Of a stretch of DNA of 32,637 nt, positions 16,364 to 25,346 are shown piece after piece. The notes under the pieces were generated by a model that worked only from the letters and a program-made list of their open reading frames with translations, ran no database searches and was not told the origin of the DNA. Within the stretch, counting starts at the first letter, position 1. Each line of letters starts with the position of its first letter. The position numbers and the translations under genes were made by a program. Source of the stretch: CAYLJJ01 sp964384025 (GTDB lineage Bacteria > Myxococcota_A > Bradymonadia > UBA7976 > UBA1532); assembly GCA_964384025.1 (NCBI GenBank), contig CAYLJJ010000081.1, positions 1 through 32,637 of the forward strand, given 5' to 3'.

Positions 16364-17877
16364 GCAAAAAGCTGAAAATCAGCGCGCTCCCCCCTGAACT
16401 CTGGTCCTGGAGGAAGCGCATCGAGGCGGTGGCAATAGAGGAGGGTTTGGACTTCTTCCAGACCATCTTTGAGATCATCCCCTACGACAAGATGAATGAG
16501 GTGGCGGCCCTCGGGGGCTTTCCTACCCGCTACCCCCACTGGCGCTTTGGGATGGCCTATGAACGCATGGCCAAATCCTACACCTATGGCCTCTCCAAGA
16601 TCTACGAGTTGGTGATCAACACAGACCCCACCTATGCCTACCTCTTGGAGGGCAACGAGATGGTGGATCAAAAGATGGTGATCGCCCACGTCTTTGGCCA
16701 CGGAGACTTCTTCAAGAACAACTTTTGGTTCAGCCAAACCAACCGCAAGATGCTGGATCAGATGGCCAACCACGCTACCCGCGTGAGGAGGTATCAGGAG
16801 CTCTTTGGTTACACCGTCGTAGAGCAGTTTATCGATACCTGTCTCTCCTTGGAGAACCTCATCGATATTCACAGCCTCTTTGGACCCAAGAGAGAGAGCC
16901 AAGTGAGCCGTAAGCCCAACGATCTCCCTGAGGAGATGATGGGCAATCTCTACGAACTGCCTCGCCTTCGAGCCAAAGAGTATATGGAGGATTTCGTCAA
17001 CCCCAGCGACTACCTGGAGAGCCAAAAGCGCAAGCAGGAGGAGAAGCGGAGTGAGACACGTCGATTTCCTCTTCACCCAGAGCGGGATGTGCTCTATTTC
17101 CTGATGCACAACGCCCCCCTGACCCGTTGGCAGCGTAACCTCATCGGGATCATTCGAGATGAGGCGTACTACTTCGCCCCCCAGGGGATGACCAAGATCA
17201 TGAATGAGGGTTGGGCCAGCTATTGGCACAGTCGCTTGATGACCCAGCGAGGGATCTTACACCCCAGCGAGCTGATCGATTTTGCTGATCGTCACAGCGG
17301 CACGATGGTGATGCAGCAGGGCAGCATCAACCCCTATAAGTTGGGCTTAGAGCTCTTTTTGCATATCGAAGAGCGTTGGAACAAGGGGCAGTTTGGCAAG
17401 GAGTACGAAGAGTGTGAGGATCTCAGTGAGCGCAGCCGCTGGGACCGTCAACTGGGCTTGGGGAGGCAGAAGATCTTTGAGGTGCGAACCCACCATAACG
17501 ATATCACCTTCCTGGATGAGTTTTTGACCCCAGAGTTTTGCGCTGCCCAGAAACTCTTCACCTTCGCCCATAACCCCAGGGCCAAGCAGTGGCAGATCGC
17601 CTCCCGAGAGTTCGCCGAGATCAAGCAGAAGATGCTCTCTCAGCTCACCAATATGGGCCAGCCCATCATCGAGGTGGTGGACGCCAACTATAAAAATCGC
17701 AGCGAGTTGCTCCTGAGCCACCGCCATGAGGGGGTGGACCTCCAGGATGATTACGCCAGAGAGACCCTCAAGAACATCTATGCTCTCTGGAAGCGCCCCT
17801 GCCACTTAGAAACTCAAAAGTCAGGTCGAAGGCTCCGTATCGGCTTTGATGGAAAGAAGATCAGCTTACAGAGGTAG
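16360..17877 (+). CDS. spoVR: SpoVR family protein (YcgB)
   Basis: The 505-residue protein matches SpoVR over its whole length. It shows FFQTIFEIIPYDKMNEVAAL, the PHWRFGMAYE motif, VIAHVFGHGDFFKNN with its conserved histidines, and APLTRWQRNLIGIIRDEAYYF followed by TKIMNEGWASYWH. SpoVR is required for normal spore cortex in Bacillus, and its relatives in non-sporulating bacteria (YcgB) are tied to stationary-phase stress. The exact biochemical role is unknown. The ATG overlaps the stop of yeaH (ATGA). It completes the conserved prkA-yeaH-spoVR set, so a common function under the PrkA kinase is expected. Confidence 0.95.
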   Translation: MSKKLKISALPPELWSWRKRIEAVAIEEGLDFFQTIFEIIPYDKMNEVAALGGFPTRYPHWRFGMAYERMAKSYTYGLSKIYELVINTDPTYAYLLEGNEMVDQKMVIAHVFGHGDFFKNNFWFSQTNRKMLDQMANHATRVRRYQELFGYTVVEQFIDTCLSLENLIDIHSLFGPKRESQVSRKPNDLPEEMMGNLYELPRLRAKEYMEDFVNPSDYLESQKRKQEEKRSETRRFPLHPERDVLYFLMHNAPLTRWQRNLIGIIRDEAYYFAPQGMTKIMNEGWASYWHSRLMTQRGILHPSELIDFADRHSGTMVMQQGSINPYKLGLELFLHIEERWNKGQFGKEYEECEDLSERSRWDRQLGLGRQKIFEVRTHHNDITFLDEFLTPEFCAAQKLFTFAHNPRAKQWQIASREFAEIKQKMLSQLTNMGQPIIEVVDANYKNRSELLLSHRHEGVDLQDDYARETLKNIYALWKRPCHLETQKSGRRLRIGFDGKKISLQR

Positions 17878-17975
17878 AGTTCTCTATCCTCTCTACAGGC
17901 CCGAAGGGCTGCGGTCGTTGCGTCCTTTGCCCCCTCCGAGTATCCTCGCCTTTACGCCATCTTGGGACCGGGGAG
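17878..17975. other. Short spacer between the stress operon and the phosphatase gene
   Basis: 98 bp. A small hairpin (GCCC-GAA-GGGC, 17899-17909) has no T-run after it, so it is a weak terminator candidate at best. Confidence 0.3.
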
Positions 17976-18824
17976 ATGAGGAAGACCAACCGTAATGAAC
18001 TCAAGGAGCAGATCCCTCAACGTCGCACCGCGCGCCCTGACTTTCGTCTGAGAGGCTACGGCGCGACAGATGTTGGGATGAAGCGAGACGCCAACGAGGA
18101 CTCCTACTTGGTCCTCCCCCACCATCACGTTTGGATCGTGGCGGATGGCATGGGTGGCCACGCTGGAGGCCAAGAGGCCAGCAAGCTCACCGTAGGCATC
18201 GCCAGCCAAGCCCTCCTCCAGCGTCTGCTGGAGGCGGAGGAGGAGAGCATCACCGAGAACCCCGCGCAGATCTTGGAGGAGTCGATCCAGGCGGCCTGTA
18301 GTGGGGTCTTTGATGCTGCTCAGGCGCAGCCCGCCCTGACGGGGATGGGGAGCACGGTCACTCTGATGGTGGCACGTGGATCTATCGCTTGGTTGGGTCA
18401 TGTAGGCGACAGTCGTGCCTATCTCATCCGCGACAAAAAAATCCACCAAATCACCGAGGACCATTCTCTGGTTCAGGAGCAGGTCTCTGCGGGTTTGATC
18501 ACCCCTGCTCAAGCGCGGGTCTCGATGATGCGCAACATCATCACCCGCAGCATCGGCTATGAGCGAGAGGTCAAGGTTGACACCGTCGCCGTTCCCCTCA
18601 AGAAGGGGGATCTCTATCTGCTCTGCTCCGATGGCCTCACCGCCCACCTCGAAGATGAAGATCTCCTGGAAGAAATTTGTAAGAATCCGCCCAGGCAGGC
18701 GATCAACTCTCTCATCAAGAGGGCCAACGCTCTGGGTGGTGAAGACAACAGCACGGTGATTATTGTCGAGGTCCTGGGGGGTCGAGGACGCCAACGAGAG
18801 AAGCGGCGCTCACGCTCTTCATGA
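17976..18824 (+). CDS. PP2C-type Ser/Thr protein phosphatase
   Basis: The 282-residue protein carries all the metal-binding PP2C motifs of the bacterial PrpC/Stp1 type: DVGMKRDANEDS (Asp42 in NED), VADGMGGHAGG (Asp57), GHVGDSRAYLI (Asp145), CSDGLT (Asp219) and GGEDNSTVI (Asp257). These coordinate the metals that hydrolyse phospho-Ser/Thr, usually reversing Hanks-type kinases. It has no transmembrane segment and so is cytoplasmic. A basic tail (REKRRSRSS) follows the domain. No cognate Hanks kinase is in the window; the PrkA operon just upstream is a candidate functional partner by position only. The ATG has a G-rich sequence directly abutting it, so the start is less certain. The stop overlaps the next start (ATGA). 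Confidence 0.92.
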   Translation: MRKTNRNELKEQIPQRRTARPDFRLRGYGATDVGMKRDANEDSYLVLPHHHVWIVADGMGGHAGGQEASKLTVGIASQALLQRLLEAEEESITENPAQILEESIQAACSGVFDAAQAQPALTGMGSTVTLMVARGSIAWLGHVGDSRAYLIRDKKIHQITEDHSLVQEQVSAGLITPAQARVSMMRNIITRSIGYEREVKVDTVAVPLKKGDLYLLCSDGLTAHLEDEDLLEEICKNPPRQAINSLIKRANALGGEDNSTVIIVEVLGGRGRQREKRRSRSS

Positions 18825-19798
18825 GAGTGCTCTATCGGGGCCTCGCTCAGCTCCTGCTTCTCCCCGATCTTCTCTCTCCTGGATTTAAAGGTCTCACTCG
18901 CCTTCGAGCTTGGGCCTATCTGATGGCTGCTTGTCCTGAGCGTGTGCTCCTCTATCTACACCCTCGTATGAGAGATTGCCCCAAGCTACACTCCCTTGCT
19001 GCTCAAGCCGCCCAGCTCAAGAGCCTCTTAAAAGAGGCGCGGGCTCACCGCGCTGCCGCTGCTGCTCTATCCCCAAAAAATCCCAGATATCGTACCGCCC
19101 TGGGGGTACTCTTAGAGGAGCAGGGAGAGCTGGACGCCGCTGCTCGGGAGTATCAGGAGGCCCTCCTGCGAAGACCTCGAGATCCTCGACTCCTCTCTCG
19201 ATTGGGGGTGGTGGAACGCAGACGAGGCCGACTGGAAAAGGCCCAAGCTTATCTGGAGCGGGTTATTGCCCTGCGTCCACGCAATTTTCAGGCTTGGTTC
19301 AGCTTGGGCGTCTGTGCCTTTGAACGAGGAGATGGGCACCGCGCTCGCGAGGCTCTGGATCACCTTCTCAAACGGAAAAAGAGACACTATAAAGCACGCT
19401 ATCAGAGAGCCCTCCTCGATCTACAAGAAGGGGATCTCAACCAAGCTTGCCTAGAGCTGGAGCAAGTGCTGAAGAGAGCACCTCGCTATGGTCCCGCTCA
19501 CTTCGCCTTGGGGCGCAGCCTGATCAAGATAGACTCAAGCCGTGCGCGCTACCACCTCAGGGAGGCGATCCTTGGTCAGCCTCCGGTTACCCGAGCCCAT
19601 CGCAGCTTAGGGCGCCTCTATGAGCAGGCTGGACGTCTGGCTGAAGCTCGCGCGGAGTATCGTCTCTACCAACGCCAGCACCCCCAGCGCTGGGTTACTT
19701 GGCTCAAAGAGAAGATTCAAGAGCTGGATGAAGCTCTCTTAGAGCAAGATCTCGCCGCACCGCGCTTCTCCTCCAACCCGGAGGGGATCTGTGATTAA
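18821..19798 (+). CDS. TPR-repeat protein
   Basis: The 325-residue protein has tetratricopeptide repeats over about residues 88-293. Clear units carry the TPR pattern (ALGVLLEEQGELDAAAREYQEAL, LSRLGVVERRRGRLEKAQAYL, FSLGVCAFERGDGHRAREAL and further diverged units). The first 60 residues are hydrophobic in places but form no convincing signal peptide. TPRs are protein-binding scaffolds, and no partner can be named from the sequence. It overlaps the phosphatase gene by 4 bases and selA by 8 bases, so the three are almost certainly co-translated. Strong Leu/Arg/Ala bias reflects the repeats. Confidence 0.8.
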   Translation: MRVLYRGLAQLLLLPDLLSPGFKGLTRLRAWAYLMAACPERVLLYLHPRMRDCPKLHSLAAQAAQLKSLLKEARAHRAAAAALSPKNPRYRTALGVLLEEQGELDAAAREYQEALLRRPRDPRLLSRLGVVERRRGRLEKAQAYLERVIALRPRNFQAWFSLGVCAFERGDGHRAREALDHLLKRKKRHYKARYQRALLDLQEGDLNQACLELEQVLKRAPRYGPAHFALGRSLIKIDSSRARYHLREAILGQPPVTRAHRSLGRLYEQAGRLAEARAEYRLYQRQHPQRWVTWLKEKIQELDEALLEQDLAAPRFSSNPEGICD

Positions 19799-21101
19799 GA
19801 GCAGGGATGAACGTCGCCGGCTCCCCTCGGTACACAGCCTCTTGGAGCCTCGCTTACTGGAGCGCTTTGGTCACCTGAGGCTGGTGAAGGAGATCCGCAC
19901 GCTCCTGGCTGAAGCCCGTGAGCAACGCCCCCTGCCCTCACGAGAGCAGCTTCAGCGACGCTTGGAGCGTCGTCTCTCTCTCAACTTGAAACCGGTGATC
20001 AACGCCACTGGGGTTCTGTTACACACCAACTTGGGGCGGGCTCCTTGCTCTGAAGGTGCTCGTGAGGCTGTCGCCAAGGCGAGCTCCTGGCTGCCTCTGG
20101 AGATCGACCTGGAGACTGGGCGTCGAGGTGAGCGAGGCTTGGGGGTGGAGCGACGCCTAGAGGCGCTGACCGGCGCTGAAGCGGCGCTGGTGGTCAACAA
20201 CTGTGCTGCTGCTGTGATGCTCTGCCTCAGTGCTCTTGCTCAAGGTCGAGGGGTCCTGATCAGCCGCGCAGAGCTGGTGGAGATCGGGGGAGGCTTTCGT
20301 ATCCCTGAGGTCTTGGAGCAGTCTGGCGCTCGGCTGATTGAGCTGGGCACGACCAACCGCAGTCGAGTTGAGGATTATCAAGCGGCCATCAACCCAGAGG
20401 TCGCCCTGATCATGCGGGTTCACAGCTCCAACTTTCGGCAGATCGGCTTTGTCCAGCACCCCAGCCTCAAGGAGCTGGTGGCTCTGCCGCTCCCCGTGTT
20501 GGTGGATCTGGGCTCAGGAGCGCTGGAGGCTATCGAAGATGAACCTACGCTCCCCGAGGCTCTCTCAGCGGGCGCTGAACTGGTCTGTATCAGCGGAGAT
20601 AAGCTTTTAGGGGGGCCTCAAGCTGGGCTGATCTTAGGGCAGCGTCGCAGCATAGAGCGCCTTAGGCGCCACCCCCTGACGCGGGCGCTGCGTCCGGGCA
20701 AGTTGATCTTAGCAGCTCTTGAGGGGACCTTGGATGATTGGCTGCGAGGACGACCCATCCCAGTTTGGGAGATGATCAAGGCCCCGATGGAGATGCTCAG
20801 GTCCAGCGTAGAGCGCTGGCGCGCTGCCTTAGTAGAATTGGAGGCAGAGGTGTTGGAGGTGGAGGGCTGCGTGGGTGGTGGGAGCCTCCCAGGGCGTCGC
20901 CTGCCCTCCTTTGCTCTGGCGATCAGCGCCCCCTCTCCCCGTCGCCTGGCTGAAGCGCTCCGCCAAGGAGAGCCTCCTGTCTTAGGGCGGCTTAAAGGTG
21001 GTCGGCTGCTCCTGGACGCACGCAGCTTGAGCCCTCTGGGACAAGATGAGGCTCTATTAGAGGCTCTTAGACAAGCCCTCCTAAATCTGAAGGAGAGATA
21101 G
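19791..21101 (+). CDS. selA: SelA, L-seryl-tRNA(Sec) selenium transferase
   Basis: The 436-residue protein is a PLP-dependent enzyme that converts seryl-tRNA(Sec) to selenocysteyl-tRNA(Sec) using selenophosphate. The N-terminal part has LPSVHSLLE and LKPVINATGVLLHTNLGRAP. The core shows VVNNCAAAVMLCL, ISRAELVEIGGGFRIPEV, the LGTTNR motif and VHSSNF. The PLP lysine is Lys271 in SGDKLLGGPQAG. All these match SelA. The start is GTG 19791, with GGAGGGG 4 bases before it. The gene overlaps the TPR gene by 8 bases and is followed 3 bp later by the pseudouridine synthase. Its presence implies the organism makes selenocysteine. selB, selC and selD are not in the window. Confidence 0.96.
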   Translation: MIKSRDERRRLPSVHSLLEPRLLERFGHLRLVKEIRTLLAEAREQRPLPSREQLQRRLERRLSLNLKPVINATGVLLHTNLGRAPCSEGAREAVAKASSWLPLEIDLETGRRGERGLGVERRLEALTGAEAALVVNNCAAAVMLCLSALAQGRGVLISRAELVEIGGGFRIPEVLEQSGARLIELGTTNRSRVEDYQAAINPEVALIMRVHSSNFRQIGFVQHPSLKELVALPLPVLVDLGSGALEAIEDEPTLPEALSAGAELVCISGDKLLGGPQAGLILGQRRSIERLRRHPLTRALRPGKLILAALEGTLDDWLRGRPIPVWEMIKAPMEMLRSSVERWRAALVELEAEVLEVEGCVGGGSLPGRRLPSFALAISAPSPRRLAEALRQGEPPVLGRLKGGRLLLDARSLSPLGQDEALLEALRQALLNLKER

Positions 21102-21104
21102 AGG

Positions 21105-22043
21105 ATGGAGTGGATCTCGGAGAAGAGCCAGCGCTTGGACGCTGAGGTAAAGCGGGGCGCCAAGCTGAGCAATCGTAAGGCGCGGCAAGCGATCCGCACA
21201 GGCAAGATCAGGCTGGATGGCCAACGGATCTTGGATCCTGCACAGCGCGTTCGGGTGGGACAGCGCCTCAGCTTAAATATGGCGGCCCCCAACCCAGCGC
21301 GTACAGAGCCTCTAGGGAGCAAGCTGATCTATCGAGATGATCACCTCCTGGTCTTGGATAAACCGGCGGGTCTGCTGAGCGCGCCGATCCCCAACTCTGA
21401 GGAGCCTTCAGCGCTCCACGCCGCTGCGCGGCTCTGCAAGGGGCCGCGTCGCCCTCGGGTGCTGCACCGCCTAGACAAGCTCACCTCAGGACTCCTGCTC
21501 TTTGCGCGTAGCATCCCCAGTACACGGGCTCTGCGCCGGGCCTTTGAGGCCCATGAGATTGAGCGTGTTTACCGTTGTGTGACTCAAGGGGCCCCTCAAG
21601 CGGAGCGAGGGGTGATCAGCAGTATGCTCCTTCGAGACGCGGGACAGGGGCGCCGAGGATCTCGACGGGAAAGCTTCCGTTGTCGTGCTGGAGAGCACCC
21701 CAACCCAGAGGCTGAGCCTGGGAGGGGCAAGCTGGCGATCACCCGCTATCGACGCTGTACTCAAAGCTCAGATCAGGCGGCGCTGGAGCTGCGACTCTCT
21801 ACTGGACGGACCCATCAGATCCGTATCCACTTAGCGGAGCTGGGCTGCCCTGTCTTGGGAGAGCGGGTTTATGCCCGGCCTCGCTTTAAGCTGCCCCGTT
21901 TTGCTCTTCACGCGGCGCTCCTTGCTTTTCAGCACCCATGCACAGGTAGACAATTGCGCTTTGAGTCTCCCTGGCCTGAGGAGCTCTCCCAATTTAAGAT
22001 TGTTCCCCACTCTTGGTATCCAGAAGGATCAAGGCGGCGCTGA
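21105..22043 (+). CDS. RluA-family pseudouridine synthase
   Basis: The 312-residue protein has an N-terminal S4-like RNA-binding segment (SQRLDAEVKR...SNRKARQAIRTGKIRLDGQRI). The RluA catalytic domain follows, with DKPAGLLSAP, the active-site Asp124 in HRLDKLTSGLLLFA, and LSTGRTHQIRIHLAELGCPVLG. These enzymes isomerise uridine in rRNA or tRNA. The exact target cannot be told from the sequence. An Arg-rich insert (about residues 180-205) is longer than usual. AAGGAG lies upstream of ATG 21105. The next gene starts 1 bp after the stop. Confidence 0.92.
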   Translation: MEWISEKSQRLDAEVKRGAKLSNRKARQAIRTGKIRLDGQRILDPAQRVRVGQRLSLNMAAPNPARTEPLGSKLIYRDDHLLVLDKPAGLLSAPIPNSEEPSALHAAARLCKGPRRPRVLHRLDKLTSGLLLFARSIPSTRALRRAFEAHEIERVYRCVTQGAPQAERGVISSMLLRDAGQGRRGSRRESFRCRAGEHPNPEAEPGRGKLAITRYRRCTQSSDQAALELRLSTGRTHQIRIHLAELGCPVLGERVYARPRFKLPRFALHAALLAFQHPCTGRQLRFESPWPEELSQFKIVPHSWYPEGSRRR

Positions 22044-22044
22044 A

Positions 22045-23475
22045 ATGAACCGACAACTCCTCCCTCTTCTTCTCTTGGCCTGTCTGGCCTGCGATGACAG
22101 CCAACGTGGGGGTGCTGAATGCCAGCGCTCCACCGAATGCAGCTCCCCGCTCATCTGTATTGATGGGGGGATCTGTAGCCTGGAGTGTCGTGAGAGCTTT
22201 GACTGCCCCGAGAACTATGTCTGTGGAATGAACCGCTGCATAAACCCCTATGATTGTAACCATGACAGCGACTGTGAGCCCCTTGGGCATGTCTGTGATC
22301 CTGTCCTTCATCGTTGTGTCCGACCTGAGCTTGCTCAGTGTCATGATATTGAGAACCCCTGTCTACAGGGCTTGAGCTGCTATAACGGGAGCTGTGTGCA
22401 ACCTCCTGAGGATGCAAATCCTCCAGACCTTGCCCCGATCTGGGACATCGGTCCCCGCGATCAAGGCATCCCCCAAGACAGCAACCTCCGTCTCGATCAG
22501 GCTTCGCCTCAGGACCTGCCCCCTCGTCCAGACCGAGCCCAGCCTGAGGATATGGGTATCCCTGACCTGCCGCCTTTGGGGAGAGGTCGCTATGGAGATC
22601 CCTGCCGTTGTGGGAGTGACTGTGAGAGCAACTTCTGCATAGACAACAAGCTGATGGGGCAACGCACCTGCACCCAGGAGTGCCGTGACGCCTTCCAATG
22701 TCCTGGGATCGACAACTGTCTCTCTTTAGCGGTCAGCGGTCCAACTTCCGAGTGTCCTGCTTCTCCTGACACTCCTGAGCCGGGAGAGTTGGTCTCAGTC
22801 TGCATCCCCAACGAGACGGGGCTGCGTTGTGATCGGGGCCAGCCTCCCTGTGAGAATGGCATGTGCCCAGGGGCTTGCACTGAGGGGATCTGCATTAAGC
22901 CTCCCCAGGTCTCTCCGATGATCGATGTTCAAGCCAGCTGCGCGGGGACCTGTGTAGATGACAGCCGCTGTCCATCAGGTTATCGCTGTGGCGAACATCC
23001 TGATATCCAGGGGCGGATCTGCATCTCAACCGCCGAGGTTTTGGGTCCTTGCGAGGGAGGACCTGACAACTGTGGAGGAACCTGTCCTGGAGTAGAGCAC
23101 GGCAGCGCTTACGAGGCTGAGGTGACGACGTGTAACACCCAGGGGGCCAACCTTTGGGGTTACTGCAGCTGTACTTGCCGGGATGCTTCAGATTGTCCTG
23201 TAGGCTTCGCCTGCAACCGCGCTGTTCAATCAGATGATCCTCAACGTCCCAACATTTGCCAGCCCATCGCGGGCTATCGCTGTGGCCAGGAGCTGGATCG
23301 CCCGAACATCCCTCAGTGCGCCACAGCGACCTGCGCGGTTGATGATGAGCGCTCCTCCCTCTCGGTCTGTATCTCCATCTGCGAGGGGGTCTTTGACTGT
23401 CCAGAGGATTTCGTCTGCCACTTCGTAGAGGGAACTGGTTACTGTTTCCCCGATGATATTTCATTGGAACCTTAG
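22045..23475 (+). CDS. Cys-rich lipoprotein with Asp/Pro-rich linker
   Basis: The 476-residue protein begins with a lipoprotein signal (MNRQLLPLLLLACLAC; the second Cys in LAC is the likely lipid site). ATG 22045 lies 1 bp after the previous stop. It is chosen over upstream frame starts because only this start gives the signal. The mature protein has repeated short Cys modules of the type ECQRSTECSSPLICxxGxC and CxxSFDCPENYVCGxxxC, which resemble small disulfide-knit repeats in deltaproteobacterial surface proteins. An acidic, Pro-rich linker (about residues 125-190) follows, then more Cys modules. Outer-membrane or surface location is inferred. Function is unknown. Its linker style resembles that of the MopE-type protein at the left edge. 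Confidence 0.8.
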   Translation: MNRQLLPLLLLACLACDDSQRGGAECQRSTECSSPLICIDGGICSLECRESFDCPENYVCGMNRCINPYDCNHDSDCEPLGHVCDPVLHRCVRPELAQCHDIENPCLQGLSCYNGSCVQPPEDANPPDLAPIWDIGPRDQGIPQDSNLRLDQASPQDLPPRPDRAQPEDMGIPDLPPLGRGRYGDPCRCGSDCESNFCIDNKLMGQRTCTQECRDAFQCPGIDNCLSLAVSGPTSECPASPDTPEPGELVSVCIPNETGLRCDRGQPPCENGMCPGACTEGICIKPPQVSPMIDVQASCAGTCVDDSRCPSGYRCGEHPDIQGRICISTAEVLGPCEGGPDNCGGTCPGVEHGSAYEAEVTTCNTQGANLWGYCSCTCRDASDCPVGFACNRAVQSDDPQRPNICQPIAGYRCGQELDRPNIPQCATATCAVDDERSSLSVCISICEGVFDCPEDFVCHFVEGTGYCFPDDISLEP

Positions 23476-23696
23476 GTCCCGCTGGAGCAGCAGTTGGAGC
23501 CTCCTCTATCCCAGCAGTGTCGGGCAAGGTTGCGTCTGAACGCGGAGGGCATTATATTCCCGCGATCTCAAGTTCATGGGTTTGTTTGGAAATAACCTGC
23601 ATATTCTGAACGCTTAGGCGCTTAGAACCACAGATCTTATTCCCTCACAGCCCAGAGCAGATTCGCTGCGACCCTCAGTTTCAACCAGGAAAATAG
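23476..23696. other. Intergenic region upstream of ffh
   Basis: 221 bp without a supportable gene. It holds a promoter candidate (23530-23558), the 9-bp sequence TCTGAACGC twice (starting at 23535 and 23605), and CCAGGA just before the ffh start. No 4.5S RNA gene is apparent here. Confidence 0.4.
23530..23558 (+). promoter_or_regulatory. Candidate promoter for ffh
   Basis: TTGCGT (-35-like, 23530-23535) and TATATT (-10-like, 23553-23558) are separated by 17 bases. The -10 matches the sigma-70 consensus at 5 of 6 positions and the -35 at 3 of 6. It lies about 140 bp upstream of the ffh start. Inference from pattern only. Confidence 0.35.
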
Positions 23697-25346
23697 ATGC
23701 TTGAAACCATCAGCAAGGGCTTTCGCTCTGTAAAACACCGTTTTCAGGGCAAGCGAGAACTAAGCGCTGAAAATGTCGATGAGGCGCTCCGAGACATCCG
23801 TGTCTCTCTCCTTGAAGCCGACGTGGACTTCAAGGTGGTGCGAGGCTTTATCGCTCGGATTAAAGAGAAGGCGCTGGGCGAGGTGGTCCGGCTGAAGGTC
23901 AAGACGGAGACTCAAACTCTCCAAGTGACCCCCGGTGATCACTTTATCAAGCTCTGTCAAGATGAGCTTGAGGCCCTCATGGGTCCGGTGGACACCGCTC
24001 TGGTTTATGGAGCTGGGATCACCAAGATCATGATGATCGGTCTCCAGGGCTCTGGAAAGACAACCACCGCTGGCAAGCTGGCCAAGCGCCTCGTGGAGGA
24101 GGGTCGCCGCCCCATGTTGGTGGCCGCTGACATCTACCGCCCAGCGGCGGTTCATCAGCTGCGTATCTTGGGCGAGCGCCTTAACGTCCCGGTCTACTAT
24201 GAGCAGGATCAGAGCCCACCTCAAATCTGTGAGGCAGCGGTAAAGCACGCCCGCTCCAGGGGCCGAGATGTGGTGATCTTTGACACCGCAGGTCGTCTCG
24301 CCATCGATGATGAGTTGATGCGGGAGCTGAACGAGATCAAGGAGCGCACCCAACCGGACAACACCCTGTTGGTGGTTGACTCCATGATCGGTCAGGACGC
24401 GGTGCGTACGGCCAAGACCTTTGATGAGCGCGTCAACATCGACGGCTTCATCATGACCAAGCTGGATGGTGACGCTCGCGGCGGCGCGGCCCTCTCTATC
24501 AAGGCGGTCACCGGTAAGCCGATCAAGTTCTTAGGCACCAGCGAGAGCTTAGAGGGCTTGGAGGAGTTCCGCCCTGAGGGCCTCGCCAGCCGCATCATGG
24601 GCTTTGGTGATGTCGTCGGCCTGATGCATGACTTCGAGAAGGTCGTTGATGAGGAGCAAGCTGAGGCGGATGCCAAGAAGCTCCTCTCCGGCAAGTTCGA
24701 CATGTGGGACTTCCTGGAGCAGATCCGCACCATCAAGAAGATGGGTTCCTTGGGCGATCTCTTTGAGAAGATGCCCTTCTTCTCCGATGGCCTCCCCGAC
24801 GGAGCCCAGATAGATGAGAAGGCCCTGGGGCGTATAGAAGCGATCATCCAGTCGATGACCAAGCAGGAGCGCAAGCAGCCTTCCCTGCTTGAGAAAGAGC
24901 AGGGCCGCGCTGAGCGTATCAGCCGAGGCTCTGGCCTTCCCAAGGATGAGATCCTGGGATTGGTGGGGCGTTTCAAGGGGATGCAGCAGGTCATGGGCGC
25001 CATCGGCTCTCCTGGCGGAGGTAACCTGCTCTATAAGTTGCCCGGCTTTAAGCAATTTGCCCAGATGCAGCAGCTCAAGGGCATGGATATGGCTGAGGTC
25101 TTTGGGCAGATGGGAGTGGAGAACCCAGGCGCGGGCGGAATGCCAGGCTTCCCTGGTATGGGGGCTGCGCCCACGCCAGGACAGGTCCAAGAGATGTTGC
25201 CTGGGCTCCCCAGAGGCTATCTGCCTCCGGGCACTCCAGGAGGACAGCGCAAACAGACGAGCAAGGCGCAGAGCAACAAGAGCCGCAGCCGCAAGCGGAA
25301 TAAGGCTGCCCGCGCCAGCCGCAGAAAGCAGCGTAAAAAGCGGTGA
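23697..25346 (+). CDS. ffh: Ffh, signal recognition particle GTPase (SRP54)
   Basis: The 549-residue protein has the N domain (residues 1 to about 95) and the G domain with P-loop GLQGSGKTTT near 115-124, DIYRPAAVHQL, DTAGRL and TKLDGDARGG. The Met-rich M domain follows (about 325-470). SRP binds signal sequences on ribosomes and delivers them to FtsY. The 4.5S RNA-binding motif, normally SRRxRIAxGSG, reads GRAERISRGSG here, so only one of the paired Arg residues is kept. After the M domain comes a Gly/Pro/Met stretch and a very basic tail (RSRKRNKAARASRRKQRKKR) longer than in E. coli Ffh. The tail may compensate in RNA binding; that is inference. The stop overlaps the next start (GTGA). Confidence 0.95.
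   Translation: MLETISKGFRSVKHRFQGKRELSAENVDEALRDIRVSLLEADVDFKVVRGFIARIKEKALGEVVRLKVKTETQTLQVTPGDHFIKLCQDELEALMGPVDTALVYGAGITKIMMIGLQGSGKTTTAGKLAKRLVEEGRRPMLVAADIYRPAAVHQLRILGERLNVPVYYEQDQSPPQICEAAVKHARSRGRDVVIFDTAGRLAIDDELMRELNEIKERTQPDNTLLVVDSMIGQDAVRTAKTFDERVNIDGFIMTKLDGDARGGAALSIKAVTGKPIKFLGTSESLEGLEEFRPEGLASRIMGFGDVVGLMHDFEKVVDEEQAEADAKKLLSGKFDMWDFLEQIRTIKKMGSLGDLFEKMPFFSDGLPDGAQIDEKALGRIEAIIQSMTKQERKQPSLLEKEQGRAERISRGSGLPKDEILGLVGRFKGMQQVMGAIGSPGGGNLLYKLPGFKQFAQMQQLKGMDMAEVFGQMGVENPGAGGMPGFPGMGAAPTPGQVQEMLPGLPRGYLPPGTPGGQRKQTSKAQSNKSRSRKRNKAARASRRKQRKKR

Noticed and set aside
16222..17229. 335-codon minus-strand open frame
   Set aside because: Antisense to yeaH and spoVR, which have clear family motifs; no independent support.
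17952..18794. 280-codon minus-strand open frame
   Set aside because: Antisense to the PP2C phosphatase gene, whose catalytic motifs are all present.
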